The position numbers and the translations under genes were made by a program. The notes under the pieces were generated by a model, which searched no databases, was not told the origin of the DNA, and saw nothing but the letters and a program-made list of their open reading frames with translations. DNA of 10,005 nucleotides from Syntrophobacteria bacterium (lineage in GTDB: Bacteria; Desulfobacterota; Syntrophobacteria; JARFUL01): positions 1 to 10,005 of the forward strand of contig JARFUL010000313.1 in NCBI GenBank assembly GCA_029289015.1, in the 5' to 3' direction. How positions within the stretch are numbered: the first letter of the stretch is position 1; each line of letters opens with the position of its first letter. Of the stretch, positions 1 through 7,351 are shown piece by piece.

Positions 1-811
1 GCCGGACAACACCATGGAGGAGCCCCCCATAGTGGACATGGGGGACAGCCCCACGAGGCTCTGCCCGGAGCTGGATACGATCGTGCCGGACAACCCCATG
101 GCCTCCTACGACATAAAGGACGTGATCCGGTCCATCGTGGACTCGGGCGTCTTCATGGAGCCCCACGAGTTTTTTGCCAAGAACATAATCATCGCTCTGG
201 CCAGGCTGGGCGGCCGGACCATCGGCATCATCGCGAACCAGCCCACCGTACTGGCCGGCTGCCTGGACGTGGACTCCTCGGACAAGGCCTGCCGGTTCAT
301 CCGGTTCTGCGACGCGTTCAACATCCCTCTTCTCACCATCGCGGACGTGCCCGGCTATCTTCCCGGCACAGACCAGGAGTGGCGGGGGGTGATCCGCCAC
401 GGCGCGAAGCTCCTTTGGTGCTACTCCGAGGCCACGGTGCCCAAGATGACCCTGGTGACCCGCAAGGACTACGGCGGCTCCTACCTCGCGATGTGCTCTT
501 CCGACCTGGGGGCCGACCTTGTCCTGGCCTGGCCCGCGGCGGAGATTGCGGTCATGGGCGCGGACGGCGCGGCCAACATCATCCACCGCAGGGCCATAGC
601 CTCGGCGAAGGACCCTGAGGCCAAGAAGGAGGAGCTTCTAAAGGAGTACAAGGACCTCCTGTACAACCCCTACATCGCGGCCTCCCGGGGATACATAGAC
701 GGGATCATCGTGCCCTCGGAGACGAGAAAGAGGCTCGTGGAGGCCCTGGAGCTCCTCGCGACCAAGAGGGAGCAGCTGCCCCCCAAGAAGCACGGGAATA
801 TACCGGTTTAG
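1..811 (+). CDS. Propionyl-CoA/methylmalonyl-CoA carboxylase, carboxyltransferase (beta) subunit, 3' part
   Basis: The reading frame is open from the left edge, so the start lies outside the window; the ATG at 14 is internal. What is visible is the C-terminal carboxyltransferase half of a biotin-dependent acyl-CoA carboxylase, which moves carboxyl from carboxybiotin to propionyl-CoA, or runs in reverse in decarboxylase/transcarboxylase versions. Family blocks seen are PDNTMEEPP, IANQPTVLAG, DAFNIPLLTIADVPGYLPG, GVIRHGAKLL, YSEATVPK, RKDYGGSY and AWPAAEIAVMG, the last two in the oxyanion-hole region of the C-terminal crotonase-like fold. The end (KKHGNIPV) is typical of PccB/MmdA. PccB, MmdA and the 12S transcarboxylase subunit cannot be separated from this half alone. 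The methylmalonyl-CoA epimerase at 1413-1817 supports a role in propionyl-CoA/methylmalonyl-CoA metabolism. No biotin carboxylase or biotin carrier gene is in the window. Confidence 0.95.
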   Translation, partial: PDNTMEEPPIVDMGDSPTRLCPELDTIVPDNPMASYDIKDVIRSIVDSGVFMEPHEFFAKNIIIALARLGGRTIGIIANQPTVLAGCLDVDSSDKACRFIRFCDAFNIPLLTIADVPGYLPGTDQEWRGVIRHGAKLLWCYSEATVPKMTLVTRKDYGGSYLAMCSSDLGADLVLAWPAAEIAVMGADGAANIIHRRAIASAKDPEAKKEELLKEYKDLLYNPYIAASRGYIDGIIVPSETRKRLVEALELLATKREQLPPKKHGNIPV

Positions 812-840
812 GGCAAAGCCGGTGCAACCGGGAGACTACT

Positions 841-868
841 AGGAGGCCCCTCGGGGCCTCTTTGCTTT
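841..868 (+). terminator. Rho-independent terminator after the carboxyltransferase gene
   Basis: GAGGCCC (843-849) pairs with GGGCCTC (854-860) around a CTCG loop, and the stem can extend by a G-T and an A-T pair. The downstream run TTTGCTTT is interrupted. It sits 30 nt after the stop codon and just before the ribosome binding site of the next gene. A smaller stem, CCGGT/ACCGG (819-831), precedes it. Confidence 0.7.
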
Positions 869-886
869 ATGAAGGAGCATTGAAGA

Positions 887-1348
887 ATGACCGACAACGA
901 CCAGACTTACCCCGCGGAGCTGCCGGCCATCAAGGCCGCGGTGAAGGACTTCTACCGGTCCATATGCTTCGCTGAGCATGCCGCGCCGGACATAGGGCTA
1001 CTCCGCTCCCTCTTCCTTCCCGAAGGCATGCTCATCCGCATGACCCCCCAGGGACCTTCCATCATGAAGCTAGAGACCTTTGTCTCCCTCTTCAGGGAGC
1101 AGATAGAGGGGGGGTTTCTCACTGAATTTCACGAGGAGGAGATCTTCGGCATAACCGAGACCTTTGGCAGGATCGCGCACGTGTTTAGCACCTACGAGGC
1201 CCGGAAGAAGAGCGGTGACGAGACCCAGACCCAAAGGGGAATAAACTCCATCCAGCTCTTAAAGGACAAGGGAAGGTGGCGGGTGGTTTCAATACTGTGG
1301 GAGCACGAGGGGGAGGACTCTCCCCTGCTGGAAAGCTATCTCCCCTGA
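887..1348 (+). CDS. NTF2-like / SnoaL-type small protein
   Basis: This 153-residue soluble protein has no signal peptide or membrane segment. The pattern fits the NTF2-like superfamily (SnoaL/DUF4440 type): an N-terminal helix containing KAAVKDFYRS, a loop LRSLFLPEGMLI, a middle block around TFVSLFREQI, then alternating strands ending in GINSIQLLKDKGRWRVVSILWEHE. The GRWRVVSILWE strand is characteristic of the family's last beta strands. Such folds act as small-ligand binding proteins, isomerases or enzyme accessories, and nothing here fixes the substrate. The start is set by AAGGAG (871-876) upstream of ATG 887. It lies just after a terminator and no clear promoter is visible, so it may be expressed by read-through or from a weak promoter in the short gap. 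Fold assignment is fairly firm; function is unknown. Confidence 0.75.
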   Translation: MTDNDQTYPAELPAIKAAVKDFYRSICFAEHAAPDIGLLRSLFLPEGMLIRMTPQGPSIMKLETFVSLFREQIEGGFLTEFHEEEIFGITETFGRIAHVFSTYEARKKSGDETQTQRGINSIQLLKDKGRWRVVSILWEHEGEDSPLLESYLP

Positions 1349-1351
1349 AGG

Positions 1352-1378
1352 AAGACCGGGCCAGGCTGACCCGGTCTT
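1352..1378. terminator. Hairpin between convergent genes, possible bidirectional terminator
   Basis: AAGACCGGG (1352-1360) pairs perfectly with CCCGGTCTT (1370-1378) around a 9-nt loop. It begins 4 nt after the stop of the NTF2-like gene and lies 35 nt beyond the stop of the convergent epimerase gene. There is no long T run on either side, so intrinsic termination is uncertain, but position and symmetry fit a shared end. Confidence 0.5.
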
Positions 1379-1412
1379 GACGCGGCCCTGTCGTTTATCG
1401 GGGGTTTGGCGC

Positions 1413-1817
1413 TCAATCCCTCTCGCAGAGCTCTATGAGCACCCCGAAGGTGGCCTTGGGGTGGAGGAACGCGATCTTGGCGCCCCCCGCGCCCATGCGG
1501 GGCTTCTCGTCTATGAGCTTCACCCCCTGGACCTTGAGTTCTTTAAGGGCCTCCTCTATGTTTTCCACCCTGAACGCGATGTGGTGGATCCCCTCGCCCC
1601 GCCTCTCTATGAACTTGGCCACTGGCCCGTTGTCCGCGGTGGACTCCAGAAGCTCCACCTCGGAGTCGCCCACCGGGAAGAACGCGGTGGTGACCTTTTG
1701 CTCGGCAACCGTCTCGGTGCCCTCGAAATGGAGCCCGAGCCCCTCCTCGTAGAGCTTCCTCGCGTCCTCGATGGACTTCACCGCTATGCCGAGATGGTCT
1801 ATCTTGAGAATCTTCAT
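1413..1817 (-). CDS. mce: Methylmalonyl-CoA epimerase
   Basis: This 134-residue enzyme interconverts (2S)- and (2R)-methylmalonyl-CoA, linking propionyl-CoA carboxylase to methylmalonyl-CoA mutase. It is a glyoxalase/vicinal-oxygen-chelate fold protein with two modules. Module one holds [15 protein letters not shown] (likely metal ligand His8) and VELLES. Module two holds [17 protein letters not shown] (His78/His79) and FGVLIEL (Glu129). The segment [19 protein letters not shown] is highly characteristic of this epimerase. Length matches the family. The start was chosen at 1817 because the mRNA reads GGGAGGGAAGGG directly before it. An in-frame ATG 16 codons upstream overlaps the proposed -10 element and encodes non-conserved sequence. 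It is convergent with the NTF2-like gene and divergent from the small protein at 1973. Confidence 0.95.
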   Translation of the reverse strand: MKILKIDHLGIAVKSIEDARKLYEEGLGLHFEGTETVAEQKVTTAFFPVGDSEVELLESTADNGPVAKFIERRGEGIHHIAFRVENIEEALKELKVQGVKLIDEKPRMGAGGAKIAFLHPKATFGVLIELCERD

Positions 1818-1863
1818 CCCTTCCCTCCCTGAACCGGGTTCTTTCCAGCGGTTTTTTTCCGCC

Positions 1864-1893
1864 ATAATACACCCAAGCCCTTTGGCCGGGCAA
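1864..1893 (-). promoter_or_regulatory. Candidate sigma-70 promoter of the epimerase gene
   Basis: Reading the minus strand, TTGCCC (1888-1893) is followed after 18 nt by TATTAT (1864-1869), five of six matches to TATAAT. Transcription would start near 1857, giving a 5' leader of about 40 nt before ATG 1817. Confidence 0.5.
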
Positions 1894-1972
1894 CGGTAAA
1901 GTACCCCCTGGGCTTTGGCGCGCTTTGGTGGTAATATAACTTCGTATTTTGCCCTGAAAGGAGGTCGGGTGA

Positions 1973-2236
1973 ATGGCCGGCGAGCAGCCCAAGCGCAGCC
2001 ACAGGCTGGTGGAGGAGTACGAAGGCATCGTGGGTTTCGGCCTGGACAGGGAGACGGACGAGGTATCCCTGGGCGTGTACCTGCAGATGTTCTCAGACGA
2101 CGAGTTTCTGAAGATAATCCTGCCCAGGCTCACCAACGGGGAGATAAACGAGCTCTTCGAGCTTCTCTCCCTGTTGATAATGAAACACGTGGACAAGGAG
2201 GAGGAGTACCACCAGGTTTTCCTGAAGGAAGGCTGA
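1973..2236 (+). CDS. Small conserved-looking helical protein, function unknown
   Basis: An 87-residue acidic, soluble protein with no cysteines, signal peptide or membrane segment. Order: basic start (PKRSHR), a block [20 protein letters not shown], then predicted helices through [37 protein letters not shown] and KEEEYHQVF. The 'seek a helix, Glu-rich' pattern resembles short cytoplasmic proteins I recall from Deltaproteobacteria, but I cannot assign a named family. The gene is very likely real: a near-perfect Shine-Dalgarno, AAAGGAGGT (1957-1965), sits 7 nt before the ATG, and codon use matches its neighbours. It is transcribed divergently from the epimerase. A weak possible -10 (TATAAC, 1935-1940) lacks a convincing -35. 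Its last codons overlap the edge of the antisense histidine-kinase remnant downstream. Confidence 0.75.
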   Translation: MAGEQPKRSHRLVEEYEGIVGFGLDRETDEVSLGVYLQMFSDDEFLKIILPRLTNGEINELFELLSLLIMKHVDKEEEYHQVFLKEG

Positions 2237-2327
2237 AACCCCGGCCGGGCACCGACCTGATGGAGATCTGCCCGCGGTGGTCCTCCACGATCTCCGAGCC
2301 ATTCGGCAGGGCCTCAATCACAAGTCC
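2237..2327 (-). pseudogene. Decayed histidine-kinase ATPase-domain fragment
   Basis: The minus strand reads GLVIEALPNGSEIVEDHRGQ, then [14 protein letters not shown] running into the 3' end of the gene at 1973. The second part matches the last ATPase block of sensor histidine kinases (consensus IVExHxGxIxxxSxxGxGTxFxxxLP). The first part, VIEALPNG, resembles the N-box (NAIEALPNGG). In intact kinases about 50-60 residues, including the DxGxGI and GLGL glycine loops, separate these blocks, so the fragment appears internally deleted. A TGA stop lies immediately upstream (2328-2330), and no start, dimerisation or sensor domain is visible in any minus frame to 2704. It is best read as a relic rather than a gene. 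The motif match is seen directly; kinase ancestry is inference. Confidence 0.6.
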
Positions 2328-2330
2328 TCA

Positions 2331-2602
2331 ATACCTTATCGGCTCCCCGGTCCTCCGGCTACACCGGTTTTTTCGTTTTTTTACCGGCCGGAGGCCGGCC
2401 CGCGACCATCGCCCCTGCCCTGCCCGCGACCTGTAAGATGCTTTTTTGATTAGCTTTCAGGCTATATTGGACAGGAAAAGGCAAATGTCCAATCTATCCC
2501 GCGCGGCCCGGGTCATGGGCCCTTTCCACCATAGGGACCCTTCGCGAAACCTCTGATAACCTTTTATAGCCGCGGGGAGGTCTTTGCCCCGCGGACCTCT
2601 TC
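2331..2602. other. Non-coding gap with several inverted repeats
   Basis: No convincing reading frame was seen on either strand. The stretch holds the terminator described above and an inverted repeat ATTGGAC/GTCCAAT (2466-2472 and 2487-2493). It also holds stems GGCCC/GGGCC (2505-2521) or, alternatively, GGGTC/GACCC (2510-2514, 2536-2540). The last is a strong stem CCGCGGGG/CCCCGCGG (2570-2577, 2587-2594), interleaved with GAGGTC/GACCTC (2577-2582, 2594-2599). The last arrangement can form alternative hairpins or a pseudoknot and sits directly upstream of the next promoter. Confidence 0.5.
2347..2382 (+). terminator. Probable terminator after the small protein gene
   Basis: CCGGT (2347-2351) can pair with ACCGG (2363-2367) around an 11-nt loop, followed by TTTTTTTCGTTTTTTT-like T runs (2368-2382). 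The stem is short but the T tract is strong. A second very stable hairpin, GGCCGG-AGG-CCGGCC, follows at 2386-2400. Confidence 0.5.
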
Positions 2603-2631
2603 TTGACACCGCTTGAGCCCGGGGTTAAGAT
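2603..2631 (+). promoter_or_regulatory. Sigma-70 promoter of the alpha/beta hydrolase gene
   Basis: A perfect TTGACA (2603-2608) is followed after 17 nt by TAAGAT (2626-2631), which keeps the key T, A and final T of the -10. The leader would be about 65 nt. AGGAGG (2694-2699) precedes the ATG by 5 nt. Confidence 0.65.
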
Positions 2632-2704
2632 TTTCTGACTTTCATCCCGATAAACACCGGTCTCCCATGGGGCTTAGGCGCGACCAAACAGTCAGGAGGC
2701 ACAG

Positions 2705-3484
2705 ATGCCCGCGAGCAGCGAAAAGGGAACGGTCTTCTTCCCTGAAAGGCCCTTTTTCGAGATTCCCGAGGACTACGGCCTTCCCTACGAGGACGTCTAT
2801 TTCAAGGCGGCCGACGGGGTCAGGCTCCACGGCTGGTACGTTGAGGGCACCGACGGGACCCGGGACACCATTGTCTGGTTCCACGGCAACGCGGGCAACA
2901 TCAGCCACCGGCTGGACAACCTCTATCTACTGAGGAAGGCCACGGGGCTGAACATATTCATCTTCGACTACCGGGAGTACGGGCTCTCGGAAGGGTACAT
3001 CTCCAAGGAGGGGACCTTCCTCGATACGGACGGCCTCTTCGATTATATCACCAGGGAGAGGTCCCTGGCCCCGGGCGAGATCCTCCTGTTCGGCAGGTCT
3101 CTGGGCACCGCGCTCGCGCTCCACCTCGCGAAGAGCAACACGTTCCTGGGGGTGGCCCTGGAGGCCGCGTTCACCTCCACCCAGGAGCTAAGGGCCCTCT
3201 ACGCGGCCTTTATCCCGCCCCCCGATCCAGGAGAGGTGGCCTACGACAACCTGGCCAACATCCACCGGATCTCGTCGCCGGTGCTCTTCATCCACGGCCA
3301 GAGGGACTTCGTGATCCCCGAGAGGATGGCCCGCTCCCTCTTCAAGCTTGCGCCCAAACCCAAGTTCTTCTATCAGGTGCCCCTGGCCAGCCACAACGAC
3401 ACCTACCTGGTAGGCGAAAGGTTCTACTTTGACAGGTGGCGGGAGTTTGTGGAATACTGCCGGGCGAACCGCGAGGGGCCCTGA
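2705..3484 (+). CDS. Alpha/beta hydrolase (Bem46/ABHD13-like, serine aminopeptidase S33 fold)
   Basis: This 259-residue serine hydrolase has the full catalytic set. The oxyanion-hole block is FHGNAGNISHR (about 59-69), the nucleophile elbow is GRSLG with Ser132, the acid is Asp201 in IHGQRDFVIP, and the base is His230 in ASHND. The preceding VYFKAADGVRLHGWYV and the IFDYREYGLSEG loop are typical of Bem46/ABHD13-type hydrolases and related S33-annotated proteins. Members of this group have mostly unknown natural substrates (esters or amides). No signal peptide or membrane anchor is evident, although many relatives carry an N-terminal anchor, so this one is probably cytoplasmic. It has its own promoter. 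The stop is followed after only 3 nt by a GTG-started stub (3488-3568), which suggests it once led a two-gene operon. Confidence 0.9.
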   Translation: MPASSEKGTVFFPERPFFEIPEDYGLPYEDVYFKAADGVRLHGWYVEGTDGTRDTIVWFHGNAGNISHRLDNLYLLRKATGLNIFIFDYREYGLSEGYISKEGTFLDTDGLFDYITRERSLAPGEILLFGRSLGTALALHLAKSNTFLGVALEAAFTSTQELRALYAAFIPPPDPGEVAYDNLANIHRISSPVLFIHGQRDFVIPERMARSLFKLAPKPKFFYQVPLASHNDTYLVGERFYFDRWREFVEYCRANREGP

Positions 3485-3487
3485 GCG

Positions 3488-3568
3488 GTGGACTTCCTTT
3501 TCTGCCCCCTGTGCGCCGCGAGGCTCACGAGCCACATCCCCGGCAAGGCGCGGCGGCCCGGGCCATGA
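3488..3568 (+). pseudogene. Truncated Nudix-hydrolase-like N-terminus (zinc ribbon stub)
   Basis: A GTG-initiated frame of 26 codons begins 3 nt after the hydrolase stop and reads (M)DFLFCPLCAARLTSH, IPGKARRPGP, then TGA. FCPLCxARL followed by a basic 'GKxRRP' turn resembles the N-terminal zinc ribbon that precedes the Nudix domain in NudC-like and related hydrolases (FCPxCGxxL...GxxRxxCPxCG). The second Cys pair and the whole Nudix domain are missing, and no continuation is visible in any frame downstream. The tight coupling to the upstream gene suggests a former operon partner. The stub is short, so the match could be chance. Confidence 0.35.
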
Positions 3569-3701
3569 AAAGGGGGGAGATAGAGTAGGACCCAGGGATG
3601 CGGGCCGACACCTGAAGGGGCCAGCAGGCATTCCCGGGAAAAATCGGGGGGCCCAGCGGCCCTGAAATAGGCGCAAGTTGCTTTGGGGATTAGCCTTTCC
3701 C
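3569..3701. other. Gap without a recognisable gene
   Basis: No plausible coding frame was seen. A GGGCC/GGCCC hairpin (3649-3653, 3658-3662, loop CAGC) lacks a T tract. The stretch separates the Nudix-like stub from the hpt promoter and may be the eroded remainder of the lost gene. Confidence 0.35.
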
Positions 3702-3731
3702 TTGACACGGATGTCCCTATGGCATTAGGCT
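3702..3731 (+). promoter_or_regulatory. Candidate promoter of hpt
   Basis: Perfect TTGACA (3702-3707) with an 18-nt spacer to TAGGCT (3726-3731), a weak -10 that keeps TA and the final T. The leader would be about 28-30 nt. AGGAG (3756-3760) lies 5 nt before the ATG at 3766. Confidence 0.5.
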
Positions 3732-3765
3732 TGGGGCTTAGAAGGCTTGAAGGTCAGGAGTAGGC

Positions 3766-4293
3766 ATGACGGACAAGGCGGGTCTCAAGGAGCTCCTCCC
3801 CGAAGAGGTGGTCAAGGCCAAGATCAGGGAGATGGCCCTTTCCATCTCCAAAGACCTTGAGGGCAAGTCCCCGGTCTTTGTCGGAATCCTGGACGGGGCC
3901 TTCATCTTCCTGGCCGACCTCATAAGGGAGATCACCGTGCCGGTGGAGGTGGACTTCCTCAGGGCTGCGTCCTACGGCGACGGGACAGCATCATCCGGCA
4001 CCATCAGGATAACCAAGGACGTGGAGACGGACATAGAGAACAGGGACGTGGTGGTGGTTGAGGACATCGTTGACACCGGGCTCACCTTCCGGTCCGTTAT
4101 CGACCACCTGAGGGCGAAGTCTCCGGCCTCCATTACGGTCGCGGTGCTCATAGACAAGAGGGAGCGCCGGGAGGTTGAGGTGGACATCGACTACGTCGGC
4201 TTTGTGGTGCCCAGGGGGTTTCTGGTGGGCTACGGGCTCGACTGCGCGGGCCGGCACCGGGAGCTCAGGGGCGTGTATGAGATTATTAAGTGA
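3766..4293 (+). CDS. hpt: Hypoxanthine phosphoribosyltransferase
   Basis: This 175-residue type I phosphoribosyltransferase salvages hypoxanthine (and usually guanine) with PRPP to make IMP/GMP in the cytoplasm. The PRPP loop is complete: VVVVEDIVDTGLT (94-107) with Glu99, Asp100 and Asp103. The flexible loop starts with Ser69-Tyr70-Gly71. Lys131 in VLIDKRERR is the purine-contacting lysine of the family. The C-terminal VGFVVPRGFLVGYGLDCAGRHREL is diagnostic of bacterial HPRT, where 'FVVGYGLDYxxxxRxLP' is usual. Length is normal. It heads a likely operon: the DUF3426 protein starts 12 nt after its stop. Confidence 0.95.
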   Translation: MTDKAGLKELLPEEVVKAKIREMALSISKDLEGKSPVFVGILDGAFIFLADLIREITVPVEVDFLRAASYGDGTASSGTIRITKDVETDIENRDVVVVEDIVDTGLTFRSVIDHLRAKSPASITVAVLIDKRERREVEVDIDYVGFVVPRGFLVGYGLDCAGRHRELRGVYEIIK

Positions 4294-4305
4294 GGGAGGG
4301 CATCT

Positions 4306-6413
<2,108 letters not shown>

Positions 6414-6426
6414 TCCGGTACTTATT

Positions 6427-6533
6427 ACGCGGCTTCGCCGCGTGGACAAGATCGAAATTAGGTTAACACCTAAAGCTTCTTACCTTTTCTCTCGTAAGCT
6501 TTCTTCTCACCATCCTGCCCCTGATGGCAGGAT
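6427..6533. repeat. Chain of four adjacent inverted repeats after serS
   Basis: Four stems follow each other: ACGCGGC/GCCGCGT (6427-6433, 6437-6443, loop TTC); TTAGGT/ACCTAA (6458-6463, 6468-6473); AAAGCTT/AAGCTTT (6472-6478, 6496-6502); and ATCCTGCC/GGCAGGAT (6512-6519, 6526-6533). They precede the terminator. The stretch contains no coding frame. Confidence 0.55.
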
Positions 6534-6534
6534 C

Positions 6535-6561
6535 AAAAAAGGGCCAATGGCCCCTTTTTTT
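6535..6561. terminator. Bidirectional rho-independent terminator
   Basis: An A6 run, GGGCC (6541-6545), loop AAT, GGCCC (6549-6553), one extra C, then T7 (6555-6561). With the A and T runs on opposite sides it can terminate both serS (plus) and the convergent membrane-protein gene (minus), whose stop is about 47 nt beyond. Confidence 0.85.
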
Positions 6562-6607
6562 GTTTTGCACGGCTAAATATGTCGCGGCAACACCACCAGC
6601 GGCAGGC

Positions 6608-6919
6608 TCAGTCCGATCGTATGAAAAAGATGTAGATGTTCACCGCGCCGATGGCCGCGAGCCCCGCGACCAGGGCCACCACGTTCATCTGCTGGTCTTC
6701 CAGGGCCTTTCCCTTCTCCGGAAGAAACATGTCGAGAAGAAACCCGATCGCGATCGCGGATAATACGACCACAATGGTGCCCGGGGAGTTCTTGATTACA
6801 CCGATCAGGATGATGATCGCTATAACCGCGATCACGTAGGGGTTCCTTATGAGTTCGCTGAACTCCACCGCATCGAGGTATTCCCTCACGTTAAGAAGAA
6901 GTTCGCTGATGGCTCCCAT
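6608..6919 (-). CDS. Small three-helix membrane protein, function unknown
   Basis: A 103-residue protein with an amphipathic N-terminal segment (GAISELLLNVREYLDAVEFSE) and three hydrophobic segments, about 28-43 (YVIAVIAIIILIGVI), 47-66 (TIVVVLSAIAIGFLL) and 79-100 (NVVALVAGLAAIGAVNIYIFF). A charged loop, LPEKGKALEDQQ, lies between segments two and three. I do not recognise a named family. The start is ATG 6919, with GGAGG (complement of 6927-6931) 7 nt upstream; an in-frame TTG two codons earlier would leave almost no spacing. It stands alone on the minus strand, divergent from the fluoride-responsive operon and convergent with serS, with its own terminator. Confidence 0.75.
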   Translation of the reverse strand: MGAISELLLNVREYLDAVEFSELIRNPYVIAVIAIIILIGVIKNSPGTIVVVLSAIAIGFLLDMFLPEKGKALEDQQMNVVALVAGLAAIGAVNIYIFFIRSD

Positions 6920-7038
6920 CCTCAATCCTCCCGCGCTTCAAGAAGCTCTATGAGCCTTGTATCCACAGCCCCCCGAAACACTTGAACACCTAAACCACCG
7001 GCAGCGGAAAAGACCGCCCCCCGAGGCTTTGCAATAAG

Positions 7039-7067
7039 ATTCTAGAACAAACCGGCTAAAATGAAAA
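7039..7067 (-). promoter_or_regulatory. Candidate promoter of the small membrane protein gene
   Basis: On the minus strand TTTTCA (7062-7067) is followed after 17 nt by TAGAAT (7039-7044), five of six to the consensus -10. The leader would be about 110 nt. The rest of the gap 6932-7169 holds no recognisable gene. It has a hairpin GACCGG/CCGGTC (7120-7125, 7135-7140) and a weak plus-strand stem, ACCGGC/GCCGGT, before T5 (7051-7092). Confidence 0.5.
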
Positions 7068-7169
7068 CACTTTTTGGGGGCCGGTCCTTTTTGGGCAGAG
7101 CCTCCCCAGGATACGGAGCGACCGGACGCGGGAGCCGGTCTCCCCCGCGGGATGCCGGGCTGAAACTCC

Positions 7170-7198
7170 TTGACAACACTGTTAAATAATGCTAGGGG
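7170..7198 (+). promoter_or_regulatory. Promoter of the fluoride-responsive operon
   Basis: Perfect TTGACA (7170-7175), a 17-nt spacer, then TAGGGG (7193-7198), preceded by TG one base upstream as in extended -10 elements. The -10 is poor, but the position is right: transcription would start a few bases before the aptamer at about 7211. Confidence 0.6.
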
Positions 7199-7210
7199 AA
7201 TCAAGACCTT

Positions 7211-7260
7211 CGGCGATGGAGTCCGCCTTTGACCGCCCTGAGGGGCTGATGACTCCTACC
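7211..7260 (+). ncRNA. Fluoride riboswitch aptamer (crcB motif)
   Basis: The sequence CGGCGATGGAGTCCGCC, followed by ACCGCCCTGAGGGGC and TGATGACTCCTACC, matches the fluoride riboswitch consensus closely. GGAGTC (7218-7223) pairs with GACTCC (7251-7256) as P1. GGCG (7212-7215) pairs with CGCC (7224-7227) as the pseudoknot. GCCC/GGGC (7235-7238, 7243-7246) with loop TGAG forms the inner stem. The invariant GCTGATG...CTCCTAC 3' side is intact. Known members bind fluoride through magnesium ions and switch on fluoride-resistance genes. Here it lies in the leader of a GTPase-like gene and a CPA antiporter, the second being a known fluoride-linked class. Confidence 0.93.
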
Positions 7261-7328
7261 TTCAGGCAAACCGGGGTAGGAGTCCCAATTAACGACCTGC
7301 CCCACCTGGAAAGCCGGGTGGGCTTTTT
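7251..7328 (+). terminator. Riboswitch expression platform with alternative hairpins and terminator
   Basis: Three pairings compete. (1) GACTCCTACC (7251-7260), which contains the aptamer's P1 3' strand, pairs perfectly with GGTAGGAGTC (7275-7284). (2) GGGGTAGG (7273-7280) can instead pair with CCTGCCCC (7296-7303, one G-T). (3) CCCACCTGG (7301-7309), loop AAAG, pairs with CCGGGTGGG (7314-7322), followed by C and T5 (7324-7328), an intrinsic terminator. Without fluoride, pairing 1 would leave the terminator free (off). With fluoride, P1 is held and pairing 2 could disturb the terminator base (on). The sequences are seen; the logic is inferred. Confidence 0.8.
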
Positions 7329-7351
7329 AGTGCCCCGGCCGGGATGAGAAG

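Noticed and set aside
1377..1832. Long plus-strand frame of 151 codons across the epimerase locus
   Set aside because: It is the complement of the epimerase gene, which has clear family motifs, a start site and a promoter. The plus-strand translation has no recognisable domain.
1911..1930. Sigma-54 promoter before the small protein (TGGCGCGCTTTGGTGG)
   Set aside because: The GG/GC spacing does not fit the TGGCAC-N5-TTGC pattern; the similarity is superficial.
3728..3748. Three GGCTT direct repeats before hpt
   Set aside because: Spacing is uneven (7 and 9 nt) and the unit is too short to distinguish from chance in GC-rich DNA.
7051..7092. Terminator on the plus strand upstream of the fluoride promoter
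   Set aside because: A 6-bp stem with a 24-nt loop before T5 is too weak, and no plus-strand gene lies between serS's own terminator and this point.
6938..7204. Minus-strand frame of 88 codons in the divergent gap
   Set aside because: Low-complexity Gly/Ser/Arg/Cys translation, no ribosome binding site, and it crosses the riboswitch promoter.
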